The position numbers and the translations under genes are program-made. Shown here piece by piece: positions 41,552 through 51,447 of a DNA stretch of 64,000 nucleotides (positions are counted from its first letter, which is position 1; every line of letters starts with the position of its first letter). This DNA is from Flavobacteriaceae bacterium (GTDB lineage Bacteria; Bacteroidota; Bacteroidia; Flavobacteriales; Flavobacteriaceae), in the NCBI GenBank assembly GCA_024638225.1, contig JAHEKR010000002.1, positions 1 through 64,000 on the forward strand, given 5' to 3'. Below the pieces are notes generated by a model that saw nothing but the letters and a program-made list of their open reading frames with translations, was not told where the DNA came from and searched no databases.

Positions 41552-43675
41552 ATGAGCGAAAGTAAATGCCCCTTCCACGGAGCAACAACCCAACCCAACC
41601 TTGGAACACAAAACAAAGATTGGTGGCCAAATCATTTAAACTTAGATATCCTAAGACAACACGACGCCAAAAGTAACCCCATACAAGAAATTAACTATCG
41701 TGAAAACGTTAAGAACCTTGACCTTGAAGCGGTAAAGGAAGATATTGTTCAGGTGATGCGTGACAGTAAAGACTGGTGGCCTGCGGATTATGGTCATTAT
41801 GGTCCCTTTTTTATTCGTATGACATGGCACGTAGCTGGAACTTACCGCACTGGTGATGGACGAGGAGGTGCAGCTACTGGCGCTCAACGCTTTGCACCAC
41901 TGAATTCATGGCCTGATAACGGAAACCTTGACAAAGCACGTCGCTTACTTTGGCCTGTTAAGGAAAAGTACGGAAACGACCTTAGCTGGGCGGACCTACT
42001 CGTTCTTGCAGGGAATGTAGCCATTGAAGACATGGGCGGACCTAACCACGGTACCGCTTTGGGAAGAGAAGATATTTGGCATCCAGAAAAAGATATTTAT
42101 TGGGGAGCAGAAGACGAATGGCTTGGCGACAACCGTTACGGAAAAACACGTCAAGATTTAGAAAATCCCTTGGCGGCTGTTCAGATGGGCCTTATTTACG
42201 TAAACCCTGAAGGACCCAATGGAAACCCAGATCCTGCATTGTCAGCACAAGACGTACGCGAAACATTTAAGCGCATGGCAATGAACGATGCGGAAACTGT
42301 AGCGCTAACCGCTGGAGGGCATACATTTGGCAAAGCCCATGGAGCAGGAGATGATGGTCTGGTTGGTGTTGAACCTGAAGGAGCTTCCATTGAAGAGCAA
42401 GGTTTTGGTTGGATGAGTACTTTTAAATCTGGTAAAGGAGTAGATGCCATAACTAGTGGTATTGAGGGGCCTTGGACGACCAACCCAACACAATGGGATA
42501 TGGGTTATTTCGATCTGCTGTTCAAGTATGAGTGGGAATGTAAGAAAAGTCCTGCTGGGGCTTTTCAATGGCATCCTGTAAATTGTGCTGAAGAAGACAT
42601 GGTTCCACAAGTAGATGGAAGTGACCATAAAGTGCTTCCGATGATGACCACGGCGGATATCTCGCTAAAAGTTGATCCTGCGTACAGAAAAATCTGTGAA
42701 CGCTTTATCGAAAACCCGGATGAGTTTGGCGAAACCTTTGCGCGAGCCTGGTTTAAGTTACTTCACCGTGATATGGGACCAAAAAGCAACTATGTAGCAG
42801 GGGACTTTAAAGATGTTGACTACATTTGGCAAGATCCTGTACCAGCGGGAAAAACACTTTCTGCGGCAGATGAAGAAAAAGTAAGAGCTGCGCTTGAATC
42901 CAGTAGGCTTACTCATCAACAAATGGTAGAAACTGCTTGGGCATCTGCATCAACCTTCCGTGGGTCAGACAATCGTGGAGGTGCCAATGGGGCGCGAATC
43001 CGACTTAAACCGCAAAAAAATTGGGCGGTTAACAAACCTGGCCAGCTTTCAGCAGTACTAGCCGTTTATGAGGATATAGCAGCCAACACGGGTGCTAGTG
43101 TTGCAGATGTTATCATTCTTGGTGGTGCTGTGGGTATTGAGCAAGCAAGTGGTGCCCAAGTAACTGTTTCGACAGGGCGTGGCGATGCTACTCAAGAAGA
43201 TACAGATGTTGATTCATTCAACTTACTCAAGCCTAGAGCATGTGGATTTAGAAATTACAGCGAAAAAGAATTTGCCGTATCGCCTGAAGAAATCATGCTT
43301 GACAAAGCCCAGCTTCTTGGAATTACCCCTACCGAAATGACCGTTTTGGTTGGAGGCATGCGCGCGATGGGCATTTCGTCTAATGATGATGGCGTTTGGA
43401 CAGATGGGAAGTTAGATAATAGTTGGTTTAAAACGCTTTTATCTATGGATGTTAAATGGCAGACTGCTGCTTACAACTCCTATGTTGGTCATGACAGGAC
43501 TACTGGAAAAGAAGTGCGTACAGCATCACGAACAGATTTGGTTTTTGGGTCGAATTCTGAGCTACGTGCTATTGTCGAAGTCTATGCGCAAAACGACAAT
43601 AACGACAAGTTTGTACATGACTTCATAGCTGCTTGGAATAAGGTTATGGATGCAGATCGATTCGATCTAAAATAA
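41552..43675 (+). CDS. katG: Catalase-peroxidase
   Basis: [71 protein letters not shown] (Trp-Tyr-Met triad residues present). Confidence 0.97.
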   Translation: MSESKCPFHGATTQPNLGTQNKDWWPNHLNLDILRQHDAKSNPIQEINYRENVKNLDLEAVKEDIVQVMRDSKDWWPADYGHYGPFFIRMTWHVAGTYRTGDGRGGAATGAQRFAPLNSWPDNGNLDKARRLLWPVKEKYGNDLSWADLLVLAGNVAIEDMGGPNHGTALGREDIWHPEKDIYWGAEDEWLGDNRYGKTRQDLENPLAAVQMGLIYVNPEGPNGNPDPALSAQDVRETFKRMAMNDAETVALTAGGHTFGKAHGAGDDGLVGVEPEGASIEEQGFGWMSTFKSGKGVDAITSGIEGPWTTNPTQWDMGYFDLLFKYEWECKKSPAGAFQWHPVNCAEEDMVPQVDGSDHKVLPMMTTADISLKVDPAYRKICERFIENPDEFGETFARAWFKLLHRDMGPKSNYVAGDFKDVDYIWQDPVPAGKTLSAADEEKVRAALESSRLTHQQMVETAWASASTFRGSDNRGGANGARIRLKPQKNWAVNKPGQLSAVLAVYEDIAANTGASVADVIILGGAVGIEQASGAQVTVSTGRGDATQEDTDVDSFNLLKPRACGFRNYSEKEFAVSPEEIMLDKAQLLGITPTEMTVLVGGMRAMGISSNDDGVWTDGKLDNSWFKTLLSMDVKWQTAAYNSYVGHDRTTGKEVRTASRTDLVFGSNSELRAIVEVYAQNDNNDKFVHDFIAAWNKVMDADRFDLK

Positions 43676-43705
43676 TTATTCTATTCAATAGAAAGTCACA
43701 TTATA

Positions 43706-43735
43706 AAAGCTCGATGGAATCATCGGGCTTTTTTG
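43706..43735 (+). terminator. Rho-independent terminator after katG
   Basis: AAGCTCGATGgaatCATCGGGCTTTTTT stem-loop (one G:T pair) plus T-tract. Confidence 0.75.
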
Positions 43736-43757
43736 TTGTATTTTTGATACATAAACA

Positions 43758-46040
43758 ATGATGAGTAAATCAAGATTTCGCGTCAAAGCGCTAAACCGAC
43801 AACAGCAAATTGTTTGGGGTGCCTTTTGTGTCCTTATTTCAATTTTACTTTTTGCCGCTTTTTTCTCGTTTTTCCAAACTTGGAAGGCAGACCAAAGTAC
43901 GCTTGGCCAATTTACCGACCGAACGGTAGTAGCCCAAAACAGCATTCGCAAGTTAGGAGCAATACTAAGTCATTTATTTATTTATCAAGGAGTGGGTATT
44001 GGTGCCTTTCTTGTAGCTTTTATGGTGTTTGTTACGGGAATCAGCTATTTTTTAAACCAAGGAGTGGCAAAAATTAGTGGGCGTTGGATATGGACTTTGT
44101 TGTTGGCACTATGGGTTTCAATGGCTGTTGCTTTGGTTTTACCGCAGTACCCGTTATTGAGTGGAGTAACTGGTTTTGAAAGCACTACCCTACTGGTACA
44201 ATACATAGGACCGCTAGGCGTAGGTGCACTGCTTGCGATGATTGGTATAAGCTTTTTGGTCTTTCAACTTAAATGGAAACCTGAAAATGTTCGCCTACCA
44301 TCATTTAAAAAATCAGTCAAAGAAGAACCAATTGAAGAAGTTATCCCACAAGAAGAAGTGAATGAAGTATCATTCAAAGCTCCACCTGAACCTAAAAAAC
44401 CAGTAACAAAAGTCAAGGAGAAAGCCATTTCGGAAACGCGAAAACAAGAAGACGATGTAACCCTATCAGTTGTAGATACAGAAGAGGATGAAGTCGTCAA
44501 AAAGGCGAAGAAATTAGTAGCAGATTTTGGTGAAGTTGATCCAACACTAGAATTAAAGAATTTCCATTCTCCGACTGAATCGCTGCTTAAAAGCTATCCA
44601 CATGAGGGAATTACCATTAACGAACAAGAGTTAGAGGAAAACAAAGAACGAATTGTGGAGACCCTTAGTAACTATCAAATTGGGATAGCCGACATCAAAG
44701 CGACTATTGGACCTACCGTCACCCTTTATGAAATAGTTCCCGCCGCTGGTGTTCGCGTATCCAAAATCAAGAACTTAGAAGATGATATTGCACTATCTCT
44801 TGCTGCTTTAGGAATTCGAATTATCGCACCTATCCCAGGAAAAGGAACGGTGGGTATTGAAGTGCCAAACAAAAATGCGACTATAGTTTCCATGCGCTCG
44901 GTCATTCTAGCGAAAAAATTTCAAGAAGCAGAGATGGAACTACCGCTTGCCTTGGGAAAAACAATCAGTAATGAGACTTTTGTTGTTGATCTTGCCAAGA
45001 TGCCTCACTTGCTAATGGCGGGTGCTACTGGGCAAGGAAAGTCAGTAGGCTTAAATGTCATTTTAACTTCATTGCTATACAAAAAGCATCCTGCCGAAAT
45101 CAAGTTCGTACTTGTTGATCCAAAGAAAGTGGAACTGACCTTATTCAACAAAATAGAACGGCATTATCTTGCTAAGCTTCCTGATGTGGAAGATTCCATT
45201 ATTACAGATAACAAACAAGTTATCAATACACTAAACTCGTTATGTATCGAGATGGATCGACGGTACGACATGCTTAAAAACGCCATGTGTCGCAACATAA
45301 AAGAGTACAACGCTAAATTTAAAGAGCGACGATTAAATCCCCACGATGGTCACGCCTATCTACCGTATATCGTTTTGGTTATTGATGAGTTTGCAGATTT
45401 AATTATGACCGCAGGCAAAGAAGTAGAGACTCCTATTGCGAGATTGGCACAGTTGGCTAGAGCTATTGGTATTCACCTTATTATCGCCACACAGCGTCCG
45501 TCTGTGAATGTCATTACAGGATTGATTAAGGCAAATTTTCCTGCTCGAGTTGCCTTTCGGGTTACTTCCAAAGTAGACTCACGTACCATTTTAGATAGTG
45601 GTGGTGCTGATCAACTCATTGGAAGAGGAGATATGCTGTTTACACAAGGGAACAACCTCATCCGGCTTCAATGTGCTTTTGTGGATACCCCGGAAGTTGA
45701 AAAAATAACCGACTTTATTGGTGCGCAACGTGCATATGCTCAAGCTCATCAACTTCCAGAATACGTTTCTGACGATTCGACAAGTACCAAAGAAAACAAT
45801 ATAGAAGATCGTGACCCTATTTTTAGAGAAGCTGCTGAAGTTGTCGTTAATGCACAACAAGGCTCGGCATCCCTTTTGCAACGAAAGCTAAAATTGGGCT
45901 ACAATCGAGCAGGTCGAATCATTGATCAATTAGAGGCTGCCGGTATTGTTGGTCCCTTTGGCGGTAGCAAAGCTCGTGAGGTTTTGTTTCCTGATGTGAT
46001 TTCGTTGCATGAATTTTTAGAAAATGAACAAAATAGCTAA
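43758..46040 (+). CDS. ftsK: DNA translocase FtsK/SpoIIIE family
   Basis: 4TM N-terminus; HLLMAGATGQGKSVGLNVILTSLLYKKHP; VLVIDEFADLIMTAGKEVE; C-terminal gamma domain SLLQRKLKLGYNRAGRIIDQLEAAGIVGP. Confidence 0.96.
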   Translation: MMSKSRFRVKALNRQQQIVWGAFCVLISILLFAAFFSFFQTWKADQSTLGQFTDRTVVAQNSIRKLGAILSHLFIYQGVGIGAFLVAFMVFVTGISYFLNQGVAKISGRWIWTLLLALWVSMAVALVLPQYPLLSGVTGFESTTLLVQYIGPLGVGALLAMIGISFLVFQLKWKPENVRLPSFKKSVKEEPIEEVIPQEEVNEVSFKAPPEPKKPVTKVKEKAISETRKQEDDVTLSVVDTEEDEVVKKAKKLVADFGEVDPTLELKNFHSPTESLLKSYPHEGITINEQELEENKERIVETLSNYQIGIADIKATIGPTVTLYEIVPAAGVRVSKIKNLEDDIALSLAALGIRIIAPIPGKGTVGIEVPNKNATIVSMRSVILAKKFQEAEMELPLALGKTISNETFVVDLAKMPHLLMAGATGQGKSVGLNVILTSLLYKKHPAEIKFVLVDPKKVELTLFNKIERHYLAKLPDVEDSIITDNKQVINTLNSLCIEMDRRYDMLKNAMCRNIKEYNAKFKERRLNPHDGHAYLPYIVLVIDEFADLIMTAGKEVETPIARLAQLARAIGIHLIIATQRPSVNVITGLIKANFPARVAFRVTSKVDSRTILDSGGADQLIGRGDMLFTQGNNLIRLQCAFVDTPEVEKITDFIGAQRAYAQAHQLPEYVSDDSTSTKENNIEDRDPIFREAAEVVVNAQQGSASLLQRKLKLGYNRAGRIIDQLEAAGIVGPFGGSKAREVLFPDVISLHEFLENEQNS

Positions 46041-46674
46041 GCTCCTACTCATCTGTCTTTGTACTTCTAGTTTTACACTTGCGCAAGAGCATGAAGCGCG
46101 AGCCAACAAATTATTGGAAAAAGTATCGAAAACGCTTGCCTCTTATTCGAATATTAAGGTTGATTTTACCTACGAATTGGTAAACAGAAGTGAATACATT
46201 CAACAAAAAGAGCGTGGTTCACTAGTTGTCCAAGGCGACTCCTATTTATTGAATTTAATGGGGATAAAACAAATATGTGACGGTAGCCAAGTGCATACTG
46301 TCAATCCTGAGAATGAAGAAGTGCTTATCGAAGATGTCGGCGATGCCTTAGGCGAAGGGCTCAACCCATCCTCACTTTTTAGCTTCTACAAAGAAGGTTA
46401 TCTATTTACATGGGATATAAAACAGCCCATTCTAGGTGGAAGAACGATACAATACATTAAATTAACTCCTATTGACACCTATGCACAAGCCGCATACCTG
46501 CTGCTGGGAATAGATACCAAAACCTATCATATCTACAAACTTATTGAAGTTGGTGAAAACGATACAGAGACCACGCTGACAGTTCGAAGCTTTACCCCTG
46601 ATGTGGACTTGGCAGCAGATACTTTTGTGTTTGACCAAAAAGATTATCCCAACTATTACATAGATCGTCTTTAA
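46024..46674 (+). CDS. LolA-like outer membrane lipoprotein carrier protein
   Basis: Signal peptide; LEKVSKTLASYSNIKVDFTYEL; GSLVVQGDSYLLNLMGIKQICDG; overlaps the ftsK 3' end. Confidence 0.85.
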   Translation: MNKIAKLLLICLCTSSFTLAQEHEARANKLLEKVSKTLASYSNIKVDFTYELVNRSEYIQQKERGSLVVQGDSYLLNLMGIKQICDGSQVHTVNPENEEVLIEDVGDALGEGLNPSSLFSFYKEGYLFTWDIKQPILGGRTIQYIKLTPIDTYAQAAYLLLGIDTKTYHIYKLIEVGENDTETTLTVRSFTPDVDLAADTFVFDQKDYPNYYIDRL

Positions 46675-48119
46675 TGAAGGTTTCTATTTTAGATCGGTAT
46701 ATTTTAAAAAGCTACCTAACAGTGTTGGTGAGTTTCTTTTTTATACTGATGTTTATTTTTATCATACAAACTGTTTGGGTTTTTATCGATGAATTTGCAG
46801 GAAAGGGGCTTGATGTCATTGTATTGCTTAAGTTTTTGCTTTACTATTCGCCCAAACTCATCCCGTTGGTACTGCCACTAACCATTTTACTGGCTTCCAT
46901 CATGACATTTGGAAATTTTGCCGAGCGTTATGAATTTGCCGCAATGAAATCTGCAGGAATCTCACTAATGCGTGCCATGCGCCCTTTAATCATCATCAAT
47001 AGTATTGTCTGTATACTCACTTTTTACGTAGCCAACACGGTTATCCCACTTGCAGAATTTAAAACCTATAACCTGCGAAAAAATCTATCTAAGATGCGTC
47101 CAGCGCTAGCCATTACAGAAGGAATGTTTAACGACATTGGAGAAAGCAATATAAAGGTTGGTCGAAAGTATGGAGAAAATAACCGTATGCTGGAAGATGT
47201 CATTATCCACGAAAAATCTCCTGATCAGGTAAATCGGATCGTGATAAAGGCAAAACGAGGCGAATTAAAGAGCGAAGAACTAAGTGAGGGAATCCAACTG
47301 ATTTTGTACGATGGTTTTCGTTATGAAGAAGTCTTTCAGAAAAAGGCGACCAAAAAAACATATCCACACAGCCGAATTGCTTTTGAACAATATGTCATGA
47401 ATATTGATTTGCGCACTTTTAACGACGTAGATTTAGAAGAAACGAACTACTCCAATACATTTAAAATGCAAAATGTTAGCGAGTTAAGTCAAAGTATAGA
47501 CTCGCTTTCGTCTAAGTACATCACGGAAATTAAAGGGTTTGGGAATACTATATATTTACGATCAGGGATCAAATCATTGCATCAAATAAAAAAACGTGCT
47601 ACTACAACTTCATTCGAAGGCAGAAAAGCATATTTAGCGACAATCGCCCGAAAAGATAAAGTACGTGTATTGACAACAGCAAAGGACAATGTACAAATGC
47701 AACTAAATAGCTTTTCGAATCAGAAAAATGTTTTTTTTATTCGGGAAAAAGTCATCAATCTACACCGCCTTTGGCGTGATGATAAATTTGTTTCTGCATA
47801 CGCTGCCTTACTGCTGTTTTTTGTTGGCGCTCCACTAGGTGCCATTATCCGCAAAGGTGGATTTGGGTTACCCATCGTTGTTGCTTTATCTGTTTTTTTG
47901 ACTTATCATTTTGCGGGCACTTTATTTAAAAATAGTGCTGAGGACGGAAGTTTACATCCATTTTGGGGAGCATGGTTAACCTCACTTGTGTTAACTATTG
48001 TGGGGATAATTGCCGTACTTCGCGCAACAAAAGATAAGTCTGTTTTTGATGTTGAACGTTTAAAGCTAACACTTCGGCGTTCGCAACAATTCATTTTAAA
48101 AAAAATAAAGCATGGCTGA
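46674..48119 (+). CDS. LptF/LptG family permease
   Basis: MKVSILDRYILKSYLTVLVSFFFILMFIFIIQTVWVFIDEFAGKGL; PLVLPLTILLASIMTFGNFAERYEFAAMKSAGISLMRAMRPL. Confidence 0.93.
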   Translation: MKVSILDRYILKSYLTVLVSFFFILMFIFIIQTVWVFIDEFAGKGLDVIVLLKFLLYYSPKLIPLVLPLTILLASIMTFGNFAERYEFAAMKSAGISLMRAMRPLIIINSIVCILTFYVANTVIPLAEFKTYNLRKNLSKMRPALAITEGMFNDIGESNIKVGRKYGENNRMLEDVIIHEKSPDQVNRIVIKAKRGELKSEELSEGIQLILYDGFRYEEVFQKKATKKTYPHSRIAFEQYVMNIDLRTFNDVDLEETNYSNTFKMQNVSELSQSIDSLSSKYITEIKGFGNTIYLRSGIKSLHQIKKRATTTSFEGRKAYLATIARKDKVRVLTTAKDNVQMQLNSFSNQKNVFFIREKVINLHRLWRDDKFVSAYAALLLFFVGAPLGAIIRKGGFGLPIVVALSVFLTYHFAGTLFKNSAEDGSLHPFWGAWLTSLVLTIVGIIAVLRATKDKSVFDVERLKLTLRRSQQFILKKIKHG

Positions 48120-49224
48120 ACACATTCGCCTAGATTCCATTGAAGCTGCAATTGACGATATAAGCAATGGCAAGGTCATCATTGTTGTAGATGATGAAAA
48201 CCGAGAAAACGAAGGAGATTTTGTCGGAGCAGCCGAGATGGTTACACCTGAGATGATCAATTTTATGGCAAAGCACGGTCGGGGACTCATTTGTACACCC
48301 ATTACCGAACAGCGCAGTAGAGACTTGGACCTCTACCCAATGGTCAACAACAATACCGATCCGATGGGCACTGCATTCACGGTCTCTGTAGATTACAAAG
48401 GGAATGGGGTTACTTCTGGAATTTCAGTTGCTGATCGAGCAAAAACCGTTCGTCACCTCATTCAAGAAGATGCTATATCATCCGATTTCTTACGCCCAGG
48501 ACACATTTTTCCATTGACTGCTAAAGAAGGTGGTGTTTTACGACGAACAGGACATACGGAAGCTGCTATTGACTTTGCGCGTTTGGCTGGATTTAAACCT
48601 GCAGGAGTTATTGTCGAAATCATGAATGAAGATGGAACGATGGCGCGTTTACCTCAGTTAAGAAAAGTTGCTGATCAACACGGGCTAAAGCTTGTGTCTA
48701 TAGAAGATTTAGTTAGCTACCGTATGAAACACGATAGCCTTATAGATTTGCAAGAAGATTTTGAAGTAGCCACTGGATACGGAAATTTTCGCTTACGCGC
48801 ATACCACCAAAAAACAAACGATCAAGTGCATGTAGCACTCACTCTTGGCTCATGGGAAAAGGATGAAGCCATCCTTACACGCGTGCACACGCAACAATTA
48901 AACAGCGAATTGATGCGGATAGTAAAAAAAGATGCCAACAATATACTTGATGGAATATTTTCACGAATTCAGCAAGAGGGAAAAGGCGCTGTGATTTTCA
49001 TTAACCAATTACAGCCAGCCAGTAAACTATTGGCACAACTCAAGGCGTTAAAATCTAAAAAACCATTTCCAAAGAAAATGGACGAAAAAGATTTTGGTAT
49101 TGGCGCCCAAATGATTCATGCCATTGGTATTTGCAATATCAAGCTTTTATCGAATAGCAATAAAATCAAGCGGGTTGGTATGTTGGGTTATGGACTAAAA
49201 ATTGTCTCCTACGAGAAGTACTAA
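48112..49224 (+). CDS. ribB: 3,4-dihydroxy-2-butanone-4-phosphate synthase with degenerate GTP cyclohydrolase II-like C-terminal domain
   Basis: VDDENRENEGDFVGAAEMVTPEMINFMAKHGRGLIC; LRRTGHTEAAIDFARLAG; C-terminal half keeps the RVH start but lacks the zinc-binding Cys motif. Confidence 0.94.
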   Translation: MAEHIRLDSIEAAIDDISNGKVIIVVDDENRENEGDFVGAAEMVTPEMINFMAKHGRGLICTPITEQRSRDLDLYPMVNNNTDPMGTAFTVSVDYKGNGVTSGISVADRAKTVRHLIQEDAISSDFLRPGHIFPLTAKEGGVLRRTGHTEAAIDFARLAGFKPAGVIVEIMNEDGTMARLPQLRKVADQHGLKLVSIEDLVSYRMKHDSLIDLQEDFEVATGYGNFRLRAYHQKTNDQVHVALTLGSWEKDEAILTRVHTQQLNSELMRIVKKDANNILDGIFSRIQQEGKGAVIFINQLQPASKLLAQLKALKSKKPFPKKMDEKDFGIGAQMIHAIGICNIKLLSNSNKIKRVGMLGYGLKIVSYEKY

Positions 49225-50026
49225 AGAATACCGCCTCCGCTACTTTTCTCATCATTTTCACGCTGCCTTCTTGACTTAGCGCGGTAATTACTACTTCCGA
49301 AACGGTAATTAAAACCAAGCATCTGATTTTTAAGTAGCACTATATTGATGATACCACTCATACCATCAGGGTTGTATTTTGCTGATGGGTTGGTGATGAG
49401 TTCAACCGCTTTTATCGCTGAAGATGGGAATTGCTTGAGTAATTGAGCTGCTGGTATGTTGGAAAGTTTGCCGTCAACCATAAAGGGACATTTTCATTTC
49501 CACGAAGGCTAATAGCACCACTTTGTGGATCGACGTTTATTGAAGTAATACCCACCAAAAGTTCGGAAGCCGTACCAACAGTAGCCAAATCCTTGCTAAT
49601 GGTAATTCCTTTTCGATCTATTTTTTATTCGATTGTGGATACTTCGGCGATTACTTCCACCTCATCCAATTCAGTTAAAGTCTCTTGCAAGAGAAGGTTG
49701 CCTAAGTTAATGCTATATGCATTCCCGCCAATAGAAACACTCCGCTCTACTGTTTGGTAGCCAATATATTGTACCCTAAGGTTATGTGTTCCTACAGGGA
49801 CTTTTTCTAGTTTAAAATCTCCATTTTTATGTGTAATTCCACCCAATAAGGTGTTGCGATCTTTATCCTGCACAAGCACAGTAACATAAGGAAGTGGCTC
49901 GGATAGAGAGGCGTCAATTACTGTTCCCGTTAGGATTCCTGTTCGCTGGTCCGAAGCAGGTTGCGCATGTACAAAACATAAAGAGAGAAATAAAAGTATG
50001 CAGCTTAGTTTGGTGAAGTAGGTCAT
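49221..50026 (-). pseudogene. TonB-dependent receptor remnant (CarboxypepD_reg-like and plug N-terminus plus the last beta-strand; barrel deleted)
   Basis: 50026-49625: signal peptide, GTVIDASLSEPLPYVTVLVQDKD...LDEVEVIAEVSTIE*. Then in the same frame KIDRKGITISKDLATVGTASELLVGITSINVDPQSGAISLRGNENV, a frameshift, and MVDGKLSNIPAAQLLKQFPSSAIKAVELITNPSAKYNPDGMSGIINIVLLKNQMLGFNYRFGSSNYRAKSRRQRENDEKSSGGGIL*. Confidence 0.88.
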
Positions 50027-50101
50027 GGGGGTATGATTTATTTTGATTTTGGGTTTAATTCAATAACGAACGCACAAAATAATTGTTACAACAAATAATA
50101 G

Positions 50102-50854
50102 TTAATAGAACCATAATTTAATAGACATGGCTATCACCATGAGCATCATCACCTTTCTTATAACGCCCTCGCCCTTGCGAACCGAATATCGTGAAGCAAA
50201 AAAAGCACCTGCTGCATTTCCAGAAGCCAAAGCAATGCCGTACTCCCAATCGATATGACCACTAAGGGCAAATGTGGTAAAAGCTGCAGTGGTATAAATA
50301 AAAGCGACCATTACCTTAGTAGCATTCACACGAACCAAGTCCATCTGGTTGACATAATTTAAAAATAACATCATGACAAAACCAATACCCGCATTGATAA
50401 ATCCGCCATATATACCAATAAAGAAAAAGGCAGTCATGGACCAGATTAGGGTTTTCCCCGTGGTTTTGGGTTGAAGTAGTTTTGTTTGATAATTGGGCTT
50501 GAATACCATTAGCAGCACAACAAAAAGCATAATAATAGCCAATATTCGGTTAAACAAAGTGCCTTCTATATCAATGGCAATACGGGCACCCAACAGAGCA
50601 CCCAATAAGGCTGTAGACCCTAAATATAGACTAAAGGGTCTGCTACTTACTTTTTTGGAGCGAAAACCCATGACAGCTGAACTGGTGGCAACCAGTATGG
50701 CAACTCGATTTGTTCCGTTAGCAGTGGCTGGCGGAAGTCCTAAAAAAATCATTAAGGGCAGGGTTAATAAGGAGCCACCACCTGCCATGGTATTGACAAA
50801 TCCAGCAAAAAGCCCAGCGCCAATAAGTAAAAGTATATCGTAAGGAAAATCCAT
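50102..50854 (-). CDS. Sulfite exporter TauE/SafE family membrane protein
   Basis: LIGAGLFAGFVNTMAGGGSLLTLPLMIFLGLPPATANGTNRVAILV. Confidence 0.93.
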   Translation of the reverse strand: MDFPYDILLLIGAGLFAGFVNTMAGGGSLLTLPLMIFLGLPPATANGTNRVAILVATSSAVMGFRSKKVSSRPFSLYLGSTALLGALLGARIAIDIEGTLFNRILAIIMLFVVLLMVFKPNYQTKLLQPKTTGKTLIWSMTAFFFIGIYGGFINAGIGFVMMLFLNYVNQMDLVRVNATKVMVAFIYTTAAFTTFALSGHIDWEYGIALASGNAAGAFFASRYSVRKGEGVIRKVMMLMVIAMSIKLWFY

Positions 50855-50900
50855 TCTATCACAAAAGTAATTAAACCTATTATCTATATGGGCTTAAATG

Positions 50901-50931
50901 TTTTGTATAACCAAAAAGGAAGTTATATTTG
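50901..50931 (+). promoter_or_regulatory. Bacteroidota-consensus promoter of tRNA-Ser
   Basis: TTTTG (50901-50905) - 18 nt - TATATTTG (50924-50931), 9 nt upstream of the tRNA 5' end. Confidence 0.7.
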
Positions 50932-50939
50932 CAGCCACT

Positions 50940-51024
50940 GGAGAAATGGCAGAGTGGTCGAATGCGGCAGTCTTGAAAACTGTTGAGGGTCACACCTCCG
51001 GGGGTTCGAATCCCTCTTTCTCCG
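50940..51024 (+). tRNA. tRNA-Ser (anticodon TGA)
   Basis: GGAGAAA...TTTCTCC acceptor stem, anticodon loop CTTGAAA (TGA), long variable arm, GGTTCGAATCC T-arm, discriminator G; CCA not encoded. Confidence 0.96.
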
Positions 51025-51031
51025 CAAAAGG

Positions 51032-51062
51032 AAACCCGCAACTAAAGTTGTGGGTTTTTGTT
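51032..51062 (+). terminator. Rho-independent terminator after tRNA-Ser
   Basis: AACCCGCAACtaaaGTTGTGGGTTTTTGTTT stem-loop. Confidence 0.8.
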
Positions 51063-51081
51063 TAGATAAGCGAGTAAGGCA

Positions 51082-51438
51082 CTAGTGCTTCATCATGGTA
51101 CCGTGCATCTCCTTAGACGATTCATCACGATACTGGCAGCACATAGGTAAATCAGCATAAACCTCATCCTTTACCGCAACACCATTGGCCTCATGCCCTA
51201 CGGCAGAAATAGACGCGGCAATGCTGTCAACAGTTGTCTTTTTGGCGTTGAATAACACCCTGAGTTGCTCGGTTTCGGCTTGCCAAACGGCGTACTTAAC
51301 ACCCTTAACTTGTATGGCAGCCTTTTCAATTCGGGCTTTGCACATACCGCAATTACCGCGTACATCTATTCTTTCTTTTTGTGTTTGCGCTACTGCTACA
51401 GTAGTAAAAAACAACATAACGATTACATTTATTTTCAT
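51082..51438 (-). CDS. Heavy-metal-associated (HMA) domain protein with signal peptide
   Basis: RIDVRGNCGMCKARIEKAAIQVKGVKYAVWQAETEQLRV: CxxC HMA motif; C-terminal MCCQYRDESSKEMHGTMMKH. Confidence 0.9.
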   Translation of the reverse strand: MKINVIVMLFFTTVAVAQTQKERIDVRGNCGMCKARIEKAAIQVKGVKYAVWQAETEQLRVLFNAKKTTVDSIAASISAVGHEANGVAVKDEVYADLPMCCQYRDESSKEMHGTMMKH

Positions 51439-51447
51439 GGTATCAAT

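Noticed and set aside
41552-43675. Possible loss of the KatG catalytic motif ([10 protein letters not shown] instead of the commoner HSAGTYR/HAAGTYR)
   Set aside because: Distal Trp-His pair, Tyr and Met of the triad and proximal [10 protein letters not shown] are all present; conservative variation only.
50940-51024. tRNA-Ser as an integration site for a mobile element
   Set aside because: No integrase, no second copy of the tRNA 3' end nearby and ordinary metabolic genes on both sides.
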